Shown: positions 19,218 to 29,418 of the stretch, in pieces
Layout: each line of letters begins with the position of its first letter
Position numbering within the stretch: position 1 is the stretch's first letter
Assembly: GCF_017086405.1 (NCBI RefSeq)
Contig: NZ_CP070973.1
Coordinates: 1,364,001 to 1,428,000, forward strand
Direction: 5' to 3'
Source: Mycobacterium gordonae
GTDB lineage: Bacteria > Actinomycetota > Actinomycetes > Mycobacteriales > Mycobacteriaceae
DNA: 64,000 nucleotides
Position numbers and translations under genes: made by a program
Notes under the pieces: generated by a model
The model's input: the letters and a program-made list of their open reading frames with translations, nothing else
Database searches by the model: none
What the model was told of the DNA's origin: nothing

Positions 19218-20242
19218 CAACCATATTGGCCATCGAAACCTCTTGCGACGAAACGGGTGTGGGGATCGCGCGGCTCGACCCCGAAGGCACCGTGACCCTG
19301 CTGGCCGACGAGGTCGCGTCCAGCGTCGACGAGCATGTGCGGTTCGGCGGGGTGGTGCCCGAAATCGCCTCCCGGGCGCATCTGGAGGCGCTCGGCCCGG
19401 CGATGCGCCGCGCGCTGTCGGCGGCCGGCCTCGACCGCCCCGACATCGTCGCGGCCACCATCGGACCGGGGCTGGCGGGTGCGCTGTTAGTGGGAGTTGC
19501 CGCGGCCAAAGCGTATTCGGCCGCCTGGGGGGTGCCGTTCTATGCGGTGAACCATCTGGGCGGGCATCTGGCCGCCGACGTCTATGAGCACGGCCCGCTG
19601 CCTGACTCGGTCGCCCTGCTGGTCTCCGGCGGGCACACCCACCTGCTACATGTCCGCTCGCTCGGTGAGCCGATCGCTGAATTGGGCAGCACCGTCGACG
19701 ACGCCGCCGGTGAGGCCTACGACAAGGTGGCGCGGCTGCTGGGCCTGGGTTACCCGGGCGGGCGGGTACTCGACGAGCTGGCGCGCACCGGTGATGCGGA
19801 CGCGGTCGTATTTCCCCGCGGCATGACCGGGCCGCGCGATGATCCGTACGCGTTCAGCTTCTCGGGCCTGAAGACCGCGGTGGCCCGCTATGTCGAGAGC
19901 AACCCCGACTTCGTCGCTGCGGACGTGGCGGCCGGATTTCAGGAAGCCGTGGCCGACGTGCTGACCCGAAAGGCGGTGCGTGCGGCAATAGAGCTGGGGG
20001 TGTCGACCCTGCTGATCGCCGGCGGGGTGGCCGCCAACTCACGGCTGCGCGAACTGGCCGCCGAGCGTTGCCGCGACGCGGGGCTGGAGCTGCGTATCCC
20101 CCGGCCGCGACTGTGCACCGACAACGGCGCGATGATCGCCTCCTTCGCGGCGCATCTGGTGGCCGCCGGCGCGGCTCCGTCACCGTTGGACGCGCCGAGT
20201 GATCCCGGATTGCCCGTGGTGCGCGGGCAGGTGGTCGGTTGA
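19214..20242 (+). CDS. tsaD: tRNA N6-threonylcarbamoyladenosine transferase TsaD
   Basis: The catalytic subunit that transfers the threonylcarbamoyl group to A37 of tRNA. The N-terminal [15 protein letters not shown], metal-binding NHLGGHLAA (both histidines present), [11 protein letters not shown] and the C-terminal nucleotide loop [15 protein letters not shown] are all intact. At 342 residues it has normal length. It closes the alr-to-tsaD run; the stop is followed by the groES regulatory region. Confidence 0.95.
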   Translation: MTTILAIETSCDETGVGIARLDPEGTVTLLADEVASSVDEHVRFGGVVPEIASRAHLEALGPAMRRALSAAGLDRPDIVAATIGPGLAGALLVGVAAAKAYSAAWGVPFYAVNHLGGHLAADVYEHGPLPDSVALLVSGGHTHLLHVRSLGEPIAELGSTVDDAAGEAYDKVARLLGLGYPGGRVLDELARTGDADAVVFPRGMTGPRDDPYAFSFSGLKTAVARYVESNPDFVAADVAAGFQEAVADVLTRKAVRAAIELGVSTLLIAGGVAANSRLRELAAERCRDAGLELRIPRPRLCTDNGAMIASFAAHLVAAGAAPSPLDAPSDPGLPVVRGQVVG

Positions 20243-20276
20243 TGTTCGCTCAGCGCATAGAAGCACCGGGGCACCC

Positions 20277-20310
20277 TTGAGTGCTAGCACTCTCATGTAT
20301 AGAGTGCTAG
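20277..20310 (+). promoter_or_regulatory. CIRCE operator and probable groES promoter
   Basis: A perfect 9-bp inverted repeat, CTAGCACTC (20284-20292) and GAGTGCTAG (20302-20310) separated by 9 nt, matches the CIRCE element bound by HrcA. The left arm is itself part of a second palindrome, GAGTGCTAGCACTC (20279-20292). A candidate -35 TTGAGT (20277-20282) and -10 TAGAGT (20300-20305) with 17-nt spacing overlap the operator, so HrcA would block RNA polymerase. It lies 170 nt upstream of groES. Confidence 0.88.
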
Positions 20311-20480
20311 GTGGCAGTCGGACGACCCTGGTGTCGGCACCCGCGACGACGGCGCGAGGGATCCGGACGATTGCCAAATCACCTGGTAATTCGGACGGTG
20401 CGGGGTAGCCCCGGACCGACCGCCAACTCCGGTCGGGGCAGACGCTCCGGACCCGATTCAACTAGTGGAGGGCTCCAATC

Positions 20481-20783
20481 GTGGCGAAGGTCAACATCAA
20501 GCCACTCGAGGACAAGATTCTCGTACAGGCCAACGAGGCCGAGACCACGACCGCATCCGGTCTGGTCATTCCCGACACCGCCAAGGAGAAGCCCCAGGAG
20601 GGCACCGTCGTCGCAGTCGGCCCCGGCCGTTGGGACGAAGACGGCGAAAAGCGGATCCCGCTCGACGTCGCTGAAGGTGACACCGTCATCTACAGCAAGT
20701 ACGGCGGCACTGAAATCAAGTACGGCGGCGAGGAATACCTGATCCTGTCGGCGCGCGACGTGCTGGCTGTCGTTTCCAAGTAA
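20481..20783 (+). CDS. groES: Co-chaperonin GroES
   Basis: The 10-kDa lid of the GroEL chaperonin, forming a heptameric dome. All 100 residues are standard: [18 protein letters not shown] at the N-terminus, the mobile loop with [16 protein letters not shown], and the roof and C-terminal strand [17 protein letters not shown]. The GTG at 20481 follows GGAGG (20467-20471). First gene of the bicistronic groES-groEL1 operon under CIRCE. Confidence 0.97.
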   Translation: MAKVNIKPLEDKILVQANEAETTTASGLVIPDTAKEKPQEGTVVAVGPGRWDEDGEKRIPLDVAEGDTVIYSKYGGTEIKYGGEEYLILSARDVLAVVSK

Positions 20784-20797
20784 CACTGGTCGTTTGA

Positions 20798-22513
<1,716 letters not shown>

Positions 22514-22528
22514 GTTCAGTAATTCGAC

Positions 22529-22565
22529 GAGACACCCCCGGATCCTGTTGGGCCGGGGGTGTCTC
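22529..22565 (+). terminator. Rho-independent-type terminator of groES-groEL1
   Basis: A perfect 13-bp GC-rich stem, GAGACACCCCCGG (22529-22541) and CCGGGGGTGTCTC (22553-22565), closes an 11-nt loop 15 nt after the groEL1 stop. Only a weak T-run follows (CGCTTCTGG), as is common in mycobacteria. Confidence 0.85.
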
Positions 22566-22601
22566 GCTTCTGGTCGGTGCGGCGGTGGTTACGCTGCGGA
22601 T

Positions 22602-23459
22602 GTGCAGTCATTGCCGCAAGCCCGGGAGGCGGCACGGGCCCGATCGGCGTCACTGTCACAAGGCGTGACCGCTTACCACGTCGTCGGAGACGATGGTCCA
22701 TGGGTGGTGCTGGTTCACGGCCTCGTCACCCCGAGCCATGCATGGCAGGCGTTGTCCGAAGCGCTTGCCGCTCAGGGGTTTCGCGTGCTGCGTTACGACC
22801 AGTTCGGTCGCGGGCTGTCGGACCGGCCGCCGGCCAGGTACGACCTCGACCTCTATGTCCGGCAACTGCGCGAACTGGTGGACACACTCGGGATCGAGAG
22901 CATGCATCTGATCGGGTGGTCGATGGGCGCGCTCATCGTGACTCGTTTCGCCGCCGAGAGTCCTGACCGCACCGACAGCATCGGACTCATCGCGCCCGGG
23001 CTCTATGCGTCCGGGACGCTGAAGATTCTCGCCCAGTCGTTTTTGCGACTGCCCGGTGCCCACAGACTCGTTGCCTCGCGCATCGATGACGTCATCGATC
23101 GCCTGGAATGCCAGCATCTGAGTCGTCCAGACCGATTCCCGGACTACAACGAGCAAGCCCGGGAACAGCTGCAGTTCCCGGGCATGGCCGAATCGTTCGC
23201 GTCGACCGTCGCCAACTTTCCTGCCCACGCCGGGGACCAGTGGGCCGCCGTGGGACGACATCCGCGTCCGGTGCTCGTGGTGTGGGGCACCGAGGACTCC
23301 GTCACCCCGTATGCCAACCATCGGCGCGTCCTGCAGTTGTATCCCGGCGCGGAGTTGCTGACCGTCCACGGCGCCAGACATGCCCCGCATCTCGACCACT
23401 CCGAGGTCGTCCATCCGGCCATCCTGCGGCACCTGATGGCGGCAGAGAACCGACCCTGA
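22602..23459 (+). CDS. Alpha/beta hydrolase
   Basis: This 285-residue predicted hydrolase of unknown substrate is the first gene of the accessory segment between groEL1 and whiB3. The signature is WVVLVHGLVTPSHAW, RYDQFGRGLSDRP, the nucleophile elbow LIGWSMGALIV, the acid region VVWGTEDSVTPY and the catalytic histidine in GARHAPHLDH. The GTG at 22602 (QSLPQAREAARARSAS...) is chosen because the longer frame upstream runs through the groEL1 end and the terminator. No ribosome site is visible, so it may be translated from a leaderless mRNA. Confidence 0.85.
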   Translation: MQSLPQAREAARARSASLSQGVTAYHVVGDDGPWVVLVHGLVTPSHAWQALSEALAAQGFRVLRYDQFGRGLSDRPPARYDLDLYVRQLRELVDTLGIESMHLIGWSMGALIVTRFAAESPDRTDSIGLIAPGLYASGTLKILAQSFLRLPGAHRLVASRIDDVIDRLECQHLSRPDRFPDYNEQAREQLQFPGMAESFASTVANFPAHAGDQWAAVGRHPRPVLVVWGTEDSVTPYANHRRVLQLYPGAELLTVHGARHAPHLDHSEVVHPAILRHLMAAENRP

Positions 23460-23579
23460 CCGCGTATTGCGCACTGCGATGAATTTCCCGCCCCGGACAT
23501 GTCATATCCAGCGTGCCGTCTTCGTAGACACCATGAGGGGCCACCACCCGGCGAGCCCGCCTAGTCCTAGGAGCATGTG

Positions 23580-23936
23580 ATGCCGCAATACTTCCTGGCC
23601 GTCAACCACGACGCCGACGACACCGCCGCAATGGCGGAGATGAGCATCGAACAGATGCAGCCGATCTTCGATGCCGTCGACGCGTTCAACAACAAGCTGC
23701 AGGCCGCGGGCGCCTGGGTGTTCGCCGGCGGTCTGATGCCGCCGGAATCGACCACCACCGTCGACCACACCGGTGAGACGGCCATCGTCACCGACGGCCC
23801 GTACACCGAGTCGAAGGAGTACTTGGGCGGTTTCTGGGTCATCGAGGCCGCCGACCTCGATGCCGCCTTGGACTGGGCGAAACAGGGGTCCAAGGCTTGC
23901 CAGGGTCGCGTCGCAGTGCGCCCGTTCCAAGGCTGA
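23580..23936 (+). CDS. DGPF/YCII-domain protein
   Basis: A small protein of the YCII-related (PF03795) fold with 118 residues. The family motif appears here as TDGPYTESKEYLGGFWV, with Tyr in place of Phe in the DGPF signature. AGGAG at 23569-23573 selects ATG 23580 over the adjacent GTG 23577. It ends 13 nt before an ECF sigma factor on the same strand. DGPF proteins are the conserved genomic partners of ECF42 sigma factors; their biochemical role is not established. Confidence 0.88.
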   Translation: MPQYFLAVNHDADDTAAMAEMSIEQMQPIFDAVDAFNNKLQAAGAWVFAGGLMPPESTTTVDHTGETAIVTDGPYTESKEYLGGFWVIEAADLDAALDWAKQGSKACQGRVAVRPFQG

Positions 23937-23949
23937 GCACCGACGGCGC

Positions 23950-25155
23950 GTGGACGCGATCGAGCGGGTCTTCCGCGAGGAGTACGGGCGGGTGATCGCC
24001 TCGCTGGTGCGCCGCTTCGGCGATATCGACATCGCCGAAGAGGCGGCCGGCGAGGCTCTGCTGAGCGCGCTGGAGCGATGGCCGCACGACGGGATTCCGC
24101 CCAATCCGGCCGGCTGGCTCACGACGACCGCGGCCAACAAGGCGATCGACCGGCTGCGCCGCGAATCGCGACGCTGGTCAAAACACCTGGCGGCACACAT
24201 GATTCACGATGACACCGGACACGAACCGACCGGTCCCGTTCCGGACGAACGGCTGCGGTTGATCTTCACCTGCTGTCATCCGGCGCTCGCGCCCGAGGCC
24301 CGGGTGGCGTTGACGCTGCGACTGCTCTGCGGGCTCACCGCCGCCGAGATCGCCGCCGCGTTTCTCGTCAGCGAAACGACGATGGCTCAGCGAATCAGCC
24401 GGGCGAAGAAGAAGATCGCGGATGCGCATATCCCGTATCGGGTGCCCGCGACCGAGGACCTCGGCGAGCGGGTGGCGGCGGTGCTTGCCGTGATCTACCT
24501 CGTCTTCAACGAGGGTTACCTGTCCACCGCTGGGTGGGCGGTGCGCGATGACCTCAGCACCGAGGCGATCCGACTAGGCCGAACCCTGCACGCGTTGCTA
24601 CCTGACCTGCCCGAGGTCACGGGTCTACTGGCGTTGATGCTGCTCACCCAGTCCCGCCGGCCGAGCCGGATCGCCGACGGCGAACTGGTGCCACTGCACG
24701 AACAGGACCGCAGCCAATGGGACCGTGAGCTGATCGAGGAGGGACACGCTCTGGTCCGAAAGTGCCTGTCCATCAACCGGCCCGGTCGCTATCAAGTGCT
24801 CGCGGCGATCAACGCGGCGCACACCGACTCGGCGACCGCTGCCGACACCGACTGGTCCCAGATCGCCGAACTGTATCGACAGCTGATGACCTACGACCCC
24901 GGGCCCGTCGCCCAACTCAACTATGCGATCGCTGTCGCCGAACTCGACGGGCCCGAGGTCGCGCTGGCCCGGGTGGACCGACTGCCGCCGGCGGGCATGC
25001 AGCGTTACCACGCATTCCACGTCACCCGCGCCGAGTTACTGCGCCGCCTCGGGCGGTCGGCCGAGGCGCGGACAGCCTATGAGGCGGCCATCGCCCTGGT
25101 CGACAATCCCGCAGAGCGGGCGTATCTCACCCGCCGTCGCGATGAAGCGTATTAG
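23950..25155 (+). CDS. ECF42-type RNA polymerase sigma factor with C-terminal extension
   Basis: This 401-residue sigma factor is much longer than a normal ECF. Region 2 spans about residues 5-70 (FGDIDIAEEAAGEALL, then NPAGWLTTTAANKAIDRLR). Region 4 spans about 110-165 (RVALTLRLLCGLTAAEIA, TTMAQRISRAKKKIA). The remaining C-terminal half is an alpha-helical, TPR-like extension starting with VLAVIYLVFNEGYL, as in ECF42, where the extension is needed for activity. No anti-sigma gene adjoins it, consistent with that group. The GTG at 23950 is the first start after the DGPF stop; the frame is open upstream inside that gene. Confidence 0.85.
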   Translation: MDAIERVFREEYGRVIASLVRRFGDIDIAEEAAGEALLSALERWPHDGIPPNPAGWLTTTAANKAIDRLRRESRRWSKHLAAHMIHDDTGHEPTGPVPDERLRLIFTCCHPALAPEARVALTLRLLCGLTAAEIAAAFLVSETTMAQRISRAKKKIADAHIPYRVPATEDLGERVAAVLAVIYLVFNEGYLSTAGWAVRDDLSTEAIRLGRTLHALLPDLPEVTGLLALMLLTQSRRPSRIADGELVPLHEQDRSQWDRELIEEGHALVRKCLSINRPGRYQVLAAINAAHTDSATAADTDWSQIAELYRQLMTYDPGPVAQLNYAIAVAELDGPEVALARVDRLPPAGMQRYHAFHVTRAELLRRLGRSAEARTAYEAAIALVDNPAERAYLTRRRDEAY

Positions 25156-25179
25156 CGGTTGCGCCCGTTTGCGGCGCGC

Positions 25180-25674
25180 CTATTGCGACGACGGCTGAAT
25201 GGATACCAGGCGGAACATGCCCGGCTGCGAATCGTCAGGCGTGAACCGGACAACCAGGCTGCCCGGGGGAAACTGGGTGGCAAGGTCGTTCAGTGTCCTG
25301 GGCAGGAATGCTAGGGACTTGGCATTGCCGTACCAGTTGGGATCGGACGGGTCGGGACTGCCGACACCGTCGATCGCGGCGTCCCAGCGTTGTACCGGAT
25401 TCGGTGGTGTAGCACCGAACCCCGTCGACTTGAGATACGCATCGGCTTGGCCCGCAAGGGTAATCGCCGGCCCGCCACCGACCGGAGCGCCGGTGATCGT
25501 CCCGTTGACGACATCGGCCGTCACCGATGTCAGACGCGTGGTGCAAATGTTGTCCACCACGCTGGGCGGCACGCAGAAGGCGGGCAGCGGGGCGCTGTTG
25601 GCGTGGGCGCTGTTGAGTACCGCCGGAAAAACCAGCACAGCGACGACGGCCAGGGTGTGGGTAACCCTCAGCAT
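25180..25674 (-). CDS. Secreted protein of unknown function
   Basis: I do not recognise this gene. The 164-residue product begins with a Sec signal peptide (MLRVTHTLAVVAVLVFPAVL, cleavage probably after NSAHA). A small soluble domain follows with two cysteines near the N-terminus (FCVPP, NICTT) that may form a disulphide. AAGGAGG precedes the ATG at 25674 with ideal spacing; an upstream ATG in the same frame (25695) lies before that ribosome site and was rejected. It converges on the sigma factor gene with 24 nt between the stops. Confidence 0.65.
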   Translation of the reverse strand: MLRVTHTLAVVAVLVFPAVLNSAHANSAPLPAFCVPPSVVDNICTTRLTSVTADVVNGTITGAPVGGGPAITLAGQADAYLKSTGFGATPPNPVQRWDAAIDGVGSPDPSDPNWYGNAKSLAFLPRTLNDLATQFPPGSLVVRFTPDDSQPGMFRLVSIQPSSQ

Positions 25675-25899
25675 GAGTACCTCCTTGGCGGGCATGGCGT
25701 CACTGAACTGTATTCGGTCGCGTTCGCGCGGCCCAGCGCGCGCACGTCTCGCTCCGGCAGCGAAGCGAACAGCTGCTCCCTCACCACCCGAATGTGCAGG
25801 GGCGGCACCTTTGCAACGCGTGCTCGCCCCTGCTCGGTGATGTCAACGAGGACGACGCGCGCCCTTGCGGATGTGCAGCCGCTGCCGTGGGTCGAGCTC

Positions 25900-27249
25900 T
25901 CAGATACCGACGGCCCGCTCCAGGTCTTTGAGTGAGGTCTCCAGGTGGTCGAGCAGTCGCTGTAGATGCGGCACCGCGCGGCGGCACCCCACCAGGCCGA
26001 AGTCCAGCCTGTCGCCGCTGGCCACCAGCGTGATGTTGAGCGCCTGTCCGTTGGCTGCGATCGACATCGGATAGCTGCCTTCCAGGCGAGCGCCTCTAAC
26101 GTACAAGGGGTTCCGGGCGCCGGGAACGTTCGAGATGCACACGTTGAACGGCGGTGGCGTTGCCGCGCTCCCGGTCACGCCGCCCAGCATGACCGGCGAC
26201 AGCAGCGCCATTCCCATCGCGATGGCCTGCGGCCTGGGCATCCCGGCCACTACGGCCTTGTTCGCCCGCATGGAGGAGCTGATCGTGGCCAGCCGCTGCG
26301 CGGGGTCCTCAACGTGCGTGCCCAGATTGGCCAGCACGGCAGTGACCGCGTTACCCCCGGCGCCTTCATCGGCAGTGCGCAGGCTGACCGGAACCATTGC
26401 CACCAAAGGCTTTTCGGGAAGCGCCTGCTGATCGGAGAGGTACGCGCGCAGCGCACCGGCACACATCGCTAGTACCACGTCGTTGACGGTGACCCCGGCG
26501 GCGTTCTTGACGTCCTTGATGCGCTGCATCGACCATGACTGCGCGGCGCACCGGCGCGCACCGCCGATCGGCACGTTGAGCATGGTGCGCGGTGCCCGGA
26601 ACGGCAGCGTGAGTTGCTGTTCGAGCAGCGCGGAACGCGCCAGTCCGAGCGTCGAGGTGCCAAGGCGTGGAATGGATTTGACCGCTCGGGCCAGCGTCTG
26701 CAACCCTGACGGCGCGGCGGCGGGATCCGCGACGCGCGCAGGCGACGACCACGGCGCCCGGATCCCCTCGTCGAGCGGATCGGCGCTGAGCGACCCCTGC
26801 AGCAGATTGATCGCCGAGATCCCGTCGACGAGGGCGTGATGGATTTTCGTGTAGACGGCGAACCGTCCGTCGGCCAGTCCCTCGATGACGTGGGTCTCCC
26901 ACAACGGGCGGTGCCGGTCGAGCATGCCGGAATGCAGCCGCGAGGTCAGTTCCAGCAGCTCCCGCACCCGGCCGGGGCGGGGTAGTGCCGAGTGGCGGAT
27001 GTGGTAGTCGAGGTCGATGTCGCCCGCGGCGGACCAGCCGAGGTTCAAACCCCCCGGCAGCCGGGCCGGGTACCTGCTGAACAGCGGTGCGACGTCGTCG
27101 CTGGACCGCAGCGCCTGGCATAACTCGCGGACGAATTCGGGCCCGGCACCGGCCGGTGTCTGGAACAGCTGCAGCCCGGCGACGTGCATCGGGTGTCCGG
27201 GGGACTCGGCGAGCAGCATCATCGATTCGACGGGTGACATCAGTTCCAT
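25900..27249 (-). CDS. Wax ester synthase / diacylglycerol acyltransferase (WS/DGAT)
   Basis: This 449-residue enzyme would acylate diacylglycerol or long-chain alcohols with acyl-CoA, making storage lipids. The active-site motif HHALVDG (HHxxxDG) is intact near residue 135. MSPVESMMLLAESPGHPMHV at the N-terminus and the C-terminal NVPGARNPLYVRGARLEG and NGQALNITLVASGDRLDFGLVGC blocks are typical of the Tgs family. AAGGA precedes the ATG. It is transcribed divergently from a PucR-type regulator across a 217-nt region carrying a palindrome (27384-27402), so it may be that regulator's target. Confidence 0.93.
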   Translation of the reverse strand: MELMSPVESMMLLAESPGHPMHVAGLQLFQTPAGAGPEFVRELCQALRSSDDVAPLFSRYPARLPGGLNLGWSAAGDIDLDYHIRHSALPRPGRVRELLELTSRLHSGMLDRHRPLWETHVIEGLADGRFAVYTKIHHALVDGISAINLLQGSLSADPLDEGIRAPWSSPARVADPAAAPSGLQTLARAVKSIPRLGTSTLGLARSALLEQQLTLPFRAPRTMLNVPIGGARRCAAQSWSMQRIKDVKNAAGVTVNDVVLAMCAGALRAYLSDQQALPEKPLVAMVPVSLRTADEGAGGNAVTAVLANLGTHVEDPAQRLATISSSMRANKAVVAGMPRPQAIAMGMALLSPVMLGGVTGSAATPPPFNVCISNVPGARNPLYVRGARLEGSYPMSIAANGQALNITLVASGDRLDFGLVGCRRAVPHLQRLLDHLETSLKDLERAVGI

Positions 27250-27383
27250 GAGTTGTCCTTTGGTGCGTAGTTGCGTGGGGGTTTGGTGTCTTCGGGGGTG
27301 CTACGGCCCCGTCGATTACCGCAGAAGTTAGGCGCCGGGTGTCGCTGAGCGCTCGTCCCCGGGTGCCAAGACCGATGCCCGCA

Positions 27384-27402
27384 TTTGTGATCAGGTCACA
27401 AA
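27384..27402. promoter_or_regulatory. Palindrome between the acyltransferase and PucR-type regulator genes
   Basis: TTTGTGATCAGGTCACAAA has perfect 7-bp arms around a 5-nt spacer. It resembles a CRP-type TGTGA...TCACA site, but the spacer is one base shorter than the usual six. It lies 64 nt upstream of the regulator ATG and 134 nt upstream of the acyltransferase ATG. The nearby string CGGGTGCCAAG (27360-27370) recurs upstream of the cupin gene. Confidence 0.4.
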
Positions 27403-27466
27403 AGTCCGAGATCAATATGGCTGATGCCGGTGGGTGCGCGGTCGCGGCAGAGTATGTTCAGCCGCC

Positions 27467-28741
27467 ATGAGGCCCACTTGGGAACCCTTTCGTGAGCCCG
27501 GCGCTGAGCGGGTCTGGGAGACGTTGTTACGCCCGCTTGCTGCCGAATTGCGTTCATGTGCAACCGAATTCGCCGAACAAGCGGTCGCCCGCGTGCAGGG
27601 CGAAATGCCGGTGCTGTTTCCGGACCCGCAGTCGGTCAAGGAGAATGTCGTCAGCACCGCGGCGAGCCTGCGCAATGTCGCTGACCTCCTCGAGATCGGC
27701 GGTGACCCGCGCGAGGCCGAACTGTCCGCGCCGACCCGGGCAGTCGCGCGCGCCGGGGTGAAGCGCCAGGTGCCGCTGGCCAGCCTGATGCGCTTCTATC
27801 GCGTGACGCACGAGTTGCTGTGGCAGTGGATGTGGGATCGAATCACGGCCACCACGGTGGATCAGGCGCAGCAGGCTGCGACGCTGCGACTGGCCACCAG
27901 CTGGATGTTCGGTTACGTCGACGCCGCATTGAACCGCGCGCAGGAAGCCTACGAAGCCGAACGGGAGGCCTGGCTGCGCAACACAGCGGCCGCCCGCACC
28001 GGCACCATCGAGGACATTCTGACGCAGCGCGAACGGGACCCGCAGCGGGCTTCCAAGAGGTTGCGCTACGACGTCAACCGCCACCATGTCGGGGCGGTCG
28101 CATGGCTGGATGCGGTAGCCGAGGACGGCGACGCGCAGTCGGCCATGAGTGAGGCGCTGGGCACGGTTTCACGGAAGCTCGGCGGCGAGACCGCCCTGAT
28201 CCACCCGGCCGGCTCATTGGTGGCATTCGGCTGGTTCAGCCGGCCGAATGCCTTCGGCACAGACGATCTCGATGCACCTGGGCCCAAAATGCCAGCGGGC
28301 GTCCGGGTCGCCGTCGGCGAGCCGGGTTACGGCCTGAGAGCCTTCCGCTGCAGCCACGTGGAGGCCTCGAATGCGCGCCGGGTCGCTTCGCTGCTCGGAG
28401 CCCGCGCCGGCACGCTGACCCGCTATGGCGATGTCGCGGTGGCCGCGCTGGCCAGCTGCAACGGCGAACTCGCGGAGGCGTTCGTGCACCGGGTGCTGGG
28501 TCCGCTGGCCGCCGACGACGAGGCCACGTTCCGGGTGGCTACGACGTTATCGGTTTACCTGCAGGAGAACCGGAGCCGGGCCCGAGCCGCCCGGCGCCTC
28601 ACTGTGCATCCGAATACCGTGAGCTACCGCGTCGATCAGGCGCAGATGATCCTCGGTCGCAGCATCGATACGGACAGCCTCGATCTCGCGGTGGCGCTGG
28701 CGCTGCTTCCGACGCTGCCGGGACTCACCGCGCAATTGTGA
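27467..28741 (+). CDS. PucR/CdaR-type transcriptional regulator
   Basis: This 424-residue regulator has an N-terminal helical domain (about residues 10-165), a central GGDEF-like region of the CdaR type (about 185-330) and a C-terminal helix-turn-helix. The last reads RARAARRLTVHPNTVSYRVDQAQMILG, the PucR-family recognition helix. The ATG at 27467 (MRPTWEPFREPG) is preferred over the 11-codon-longer frame. It is divergent from the acyltransferase and followed 118 nt later by the cupin gene, whose upstream region has a strong palindrome. PucR members usually sense a small metabolite and control neighbouring catabolic genes. Confidence 0.88.
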   Translation: MRPTWEPFREPGAERVWETLLRPLAAELRSCATEFAEQAVARVQGEMPVLFPDPQSVKENVVSTAASLRNVADLLEIGGDPREAELSAPTRAVARAGVKRQVPLASLMRFYRVTHELLWQWMWDRITATTVDQAQQAATLRLATSWMFGYVDAALNRAQEAYEAEREAWLRNTAAARTGTIEDILTQRERDPQRASKRLRYDVNRHHVGAVAWLDAVAEDGDAQSAMSEALGTVSRKLGGETALIHPAGSLVAFGWFSRPNAFGTDDLDAPGPKMPAGVRVAVGEPGYGLRAFRCSHVEASNARRVASLLGARAGTLTRYGDVAVAALASCNGELAEAFVHRVLGPLAADDEATFRVATTLSVYLQENRSRARAARRLTVHPNTVSYRVDQAQMILGRSIDTDSLDLAVALALLPTLPGLTAQL

Positions 28742-28766
28742 CCCCAGTACAAACAGTTTCACCAAC

Positions 28767-28785
28767 CTTGGCATCGGGTGCCAAG
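28767..28785. promoter_or_regulatory. Candidate PucR-type operator upstream of the cupin gene
   Basis: CTTGGCATCGGGTGCCAAG has perfect 7-bp arms (CTTGGCA/TGCCAAG) and a 5-nt spacer, 74 nt before the cupin ATG. The right half, CGGGTGCCAAG, recurs at 27360-27370 upstream of the neighbouring PucR-type regulator, so the regulator may bind both. Assignment to this regulator is inferred from proximity. Confidence 0.5.
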
Positions 28786-28859
28786 TAATCAGCGGCGTCC
28801 GTCCCTACCGTTTGGGTCAGTTGGCCGACTGGCCACCAACCTAAGCGAAGGAGACCCCG

Positions 28860-29327
28860 ATGCAGACGATGCAGGAACTCGACGTCAACTACATGAGCGG
28901 TGCCGACAACCCCTGGATCCCGTTCACACCGCTCAGCGACCAGGTGTTCCTCAAGTACTGGAAGGTCGACCCGGTCCGTGGCGAGATCGTCGTCTCGATG
29001 AAGTTCCCGGCCGGACTCGAGCTCGCTCCGCACTACCACACTGGAATCGTGGTCGGGCACACCGTCACCGGAGCTTGGCGCTACCAGGAGAACAACTGGG
29101 TGTCCCGCGCGGGTGACACTGTCTACGAGGTGGCCGGCTCGCGGCACACTCCGGAGAGTGTCGAGGACACCGAGGTGTTCTTCTTCATCGTCGGCGAGCT
29201 GCTCTTCATCGACGAGAACAACACCATCCTGTGGCAGGAGAATCACCGGACCTCGATCGAGCGGTACACGAATTACTGTGCTGCCCAGAACATTCCGGCT
29301 CGCGATTTGACGAGTTGGGACGCCTAG
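28860..29327 (+). CDS. Cupin protein, 2,4'-dihydroxyacetophenone dioxygenase-like
   Basis: A single-domain cupin of 155 residues. The metal-binding motifs are APHYHTGIVVGH with Gly-rich turns and GSRHTPES, giving His ligands for one metal ion. The sequence resembles the 2,4'-dihydroxyacetophenone dioxygenase group, which splits an aromatic hydroxyketone with O2; substrate here is inferred only. GAAGGAG precedes the ATG with good spacing. It follows the PucR-type regulator on the same strand and has its own palindromic upstream element. Confidence 0.8.
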   Translation: MQTMQELDVNYMSGADNPWIPFTPLSDQVFLKYWKVDPVRGEIVVSMKFPAGLELAPHYHTGIVVGHTVTGAWRYQENNWVSRAGDTVYEVAGSRHTPESVEDTEVFFFIVGELLFIDENNTILWQENHRTSIERYTNYCAAQNIPARDLTSWDA

Positions 29328-29418
29328 ACCGGTTCGGGGTCCGGTGCGCGCGGCGGCAGGTACCACGATGGTGGCGGCAGCGCTGCCGGCCGTCGGGTGC
29401 GGGTTTCCGACGCCTGGT

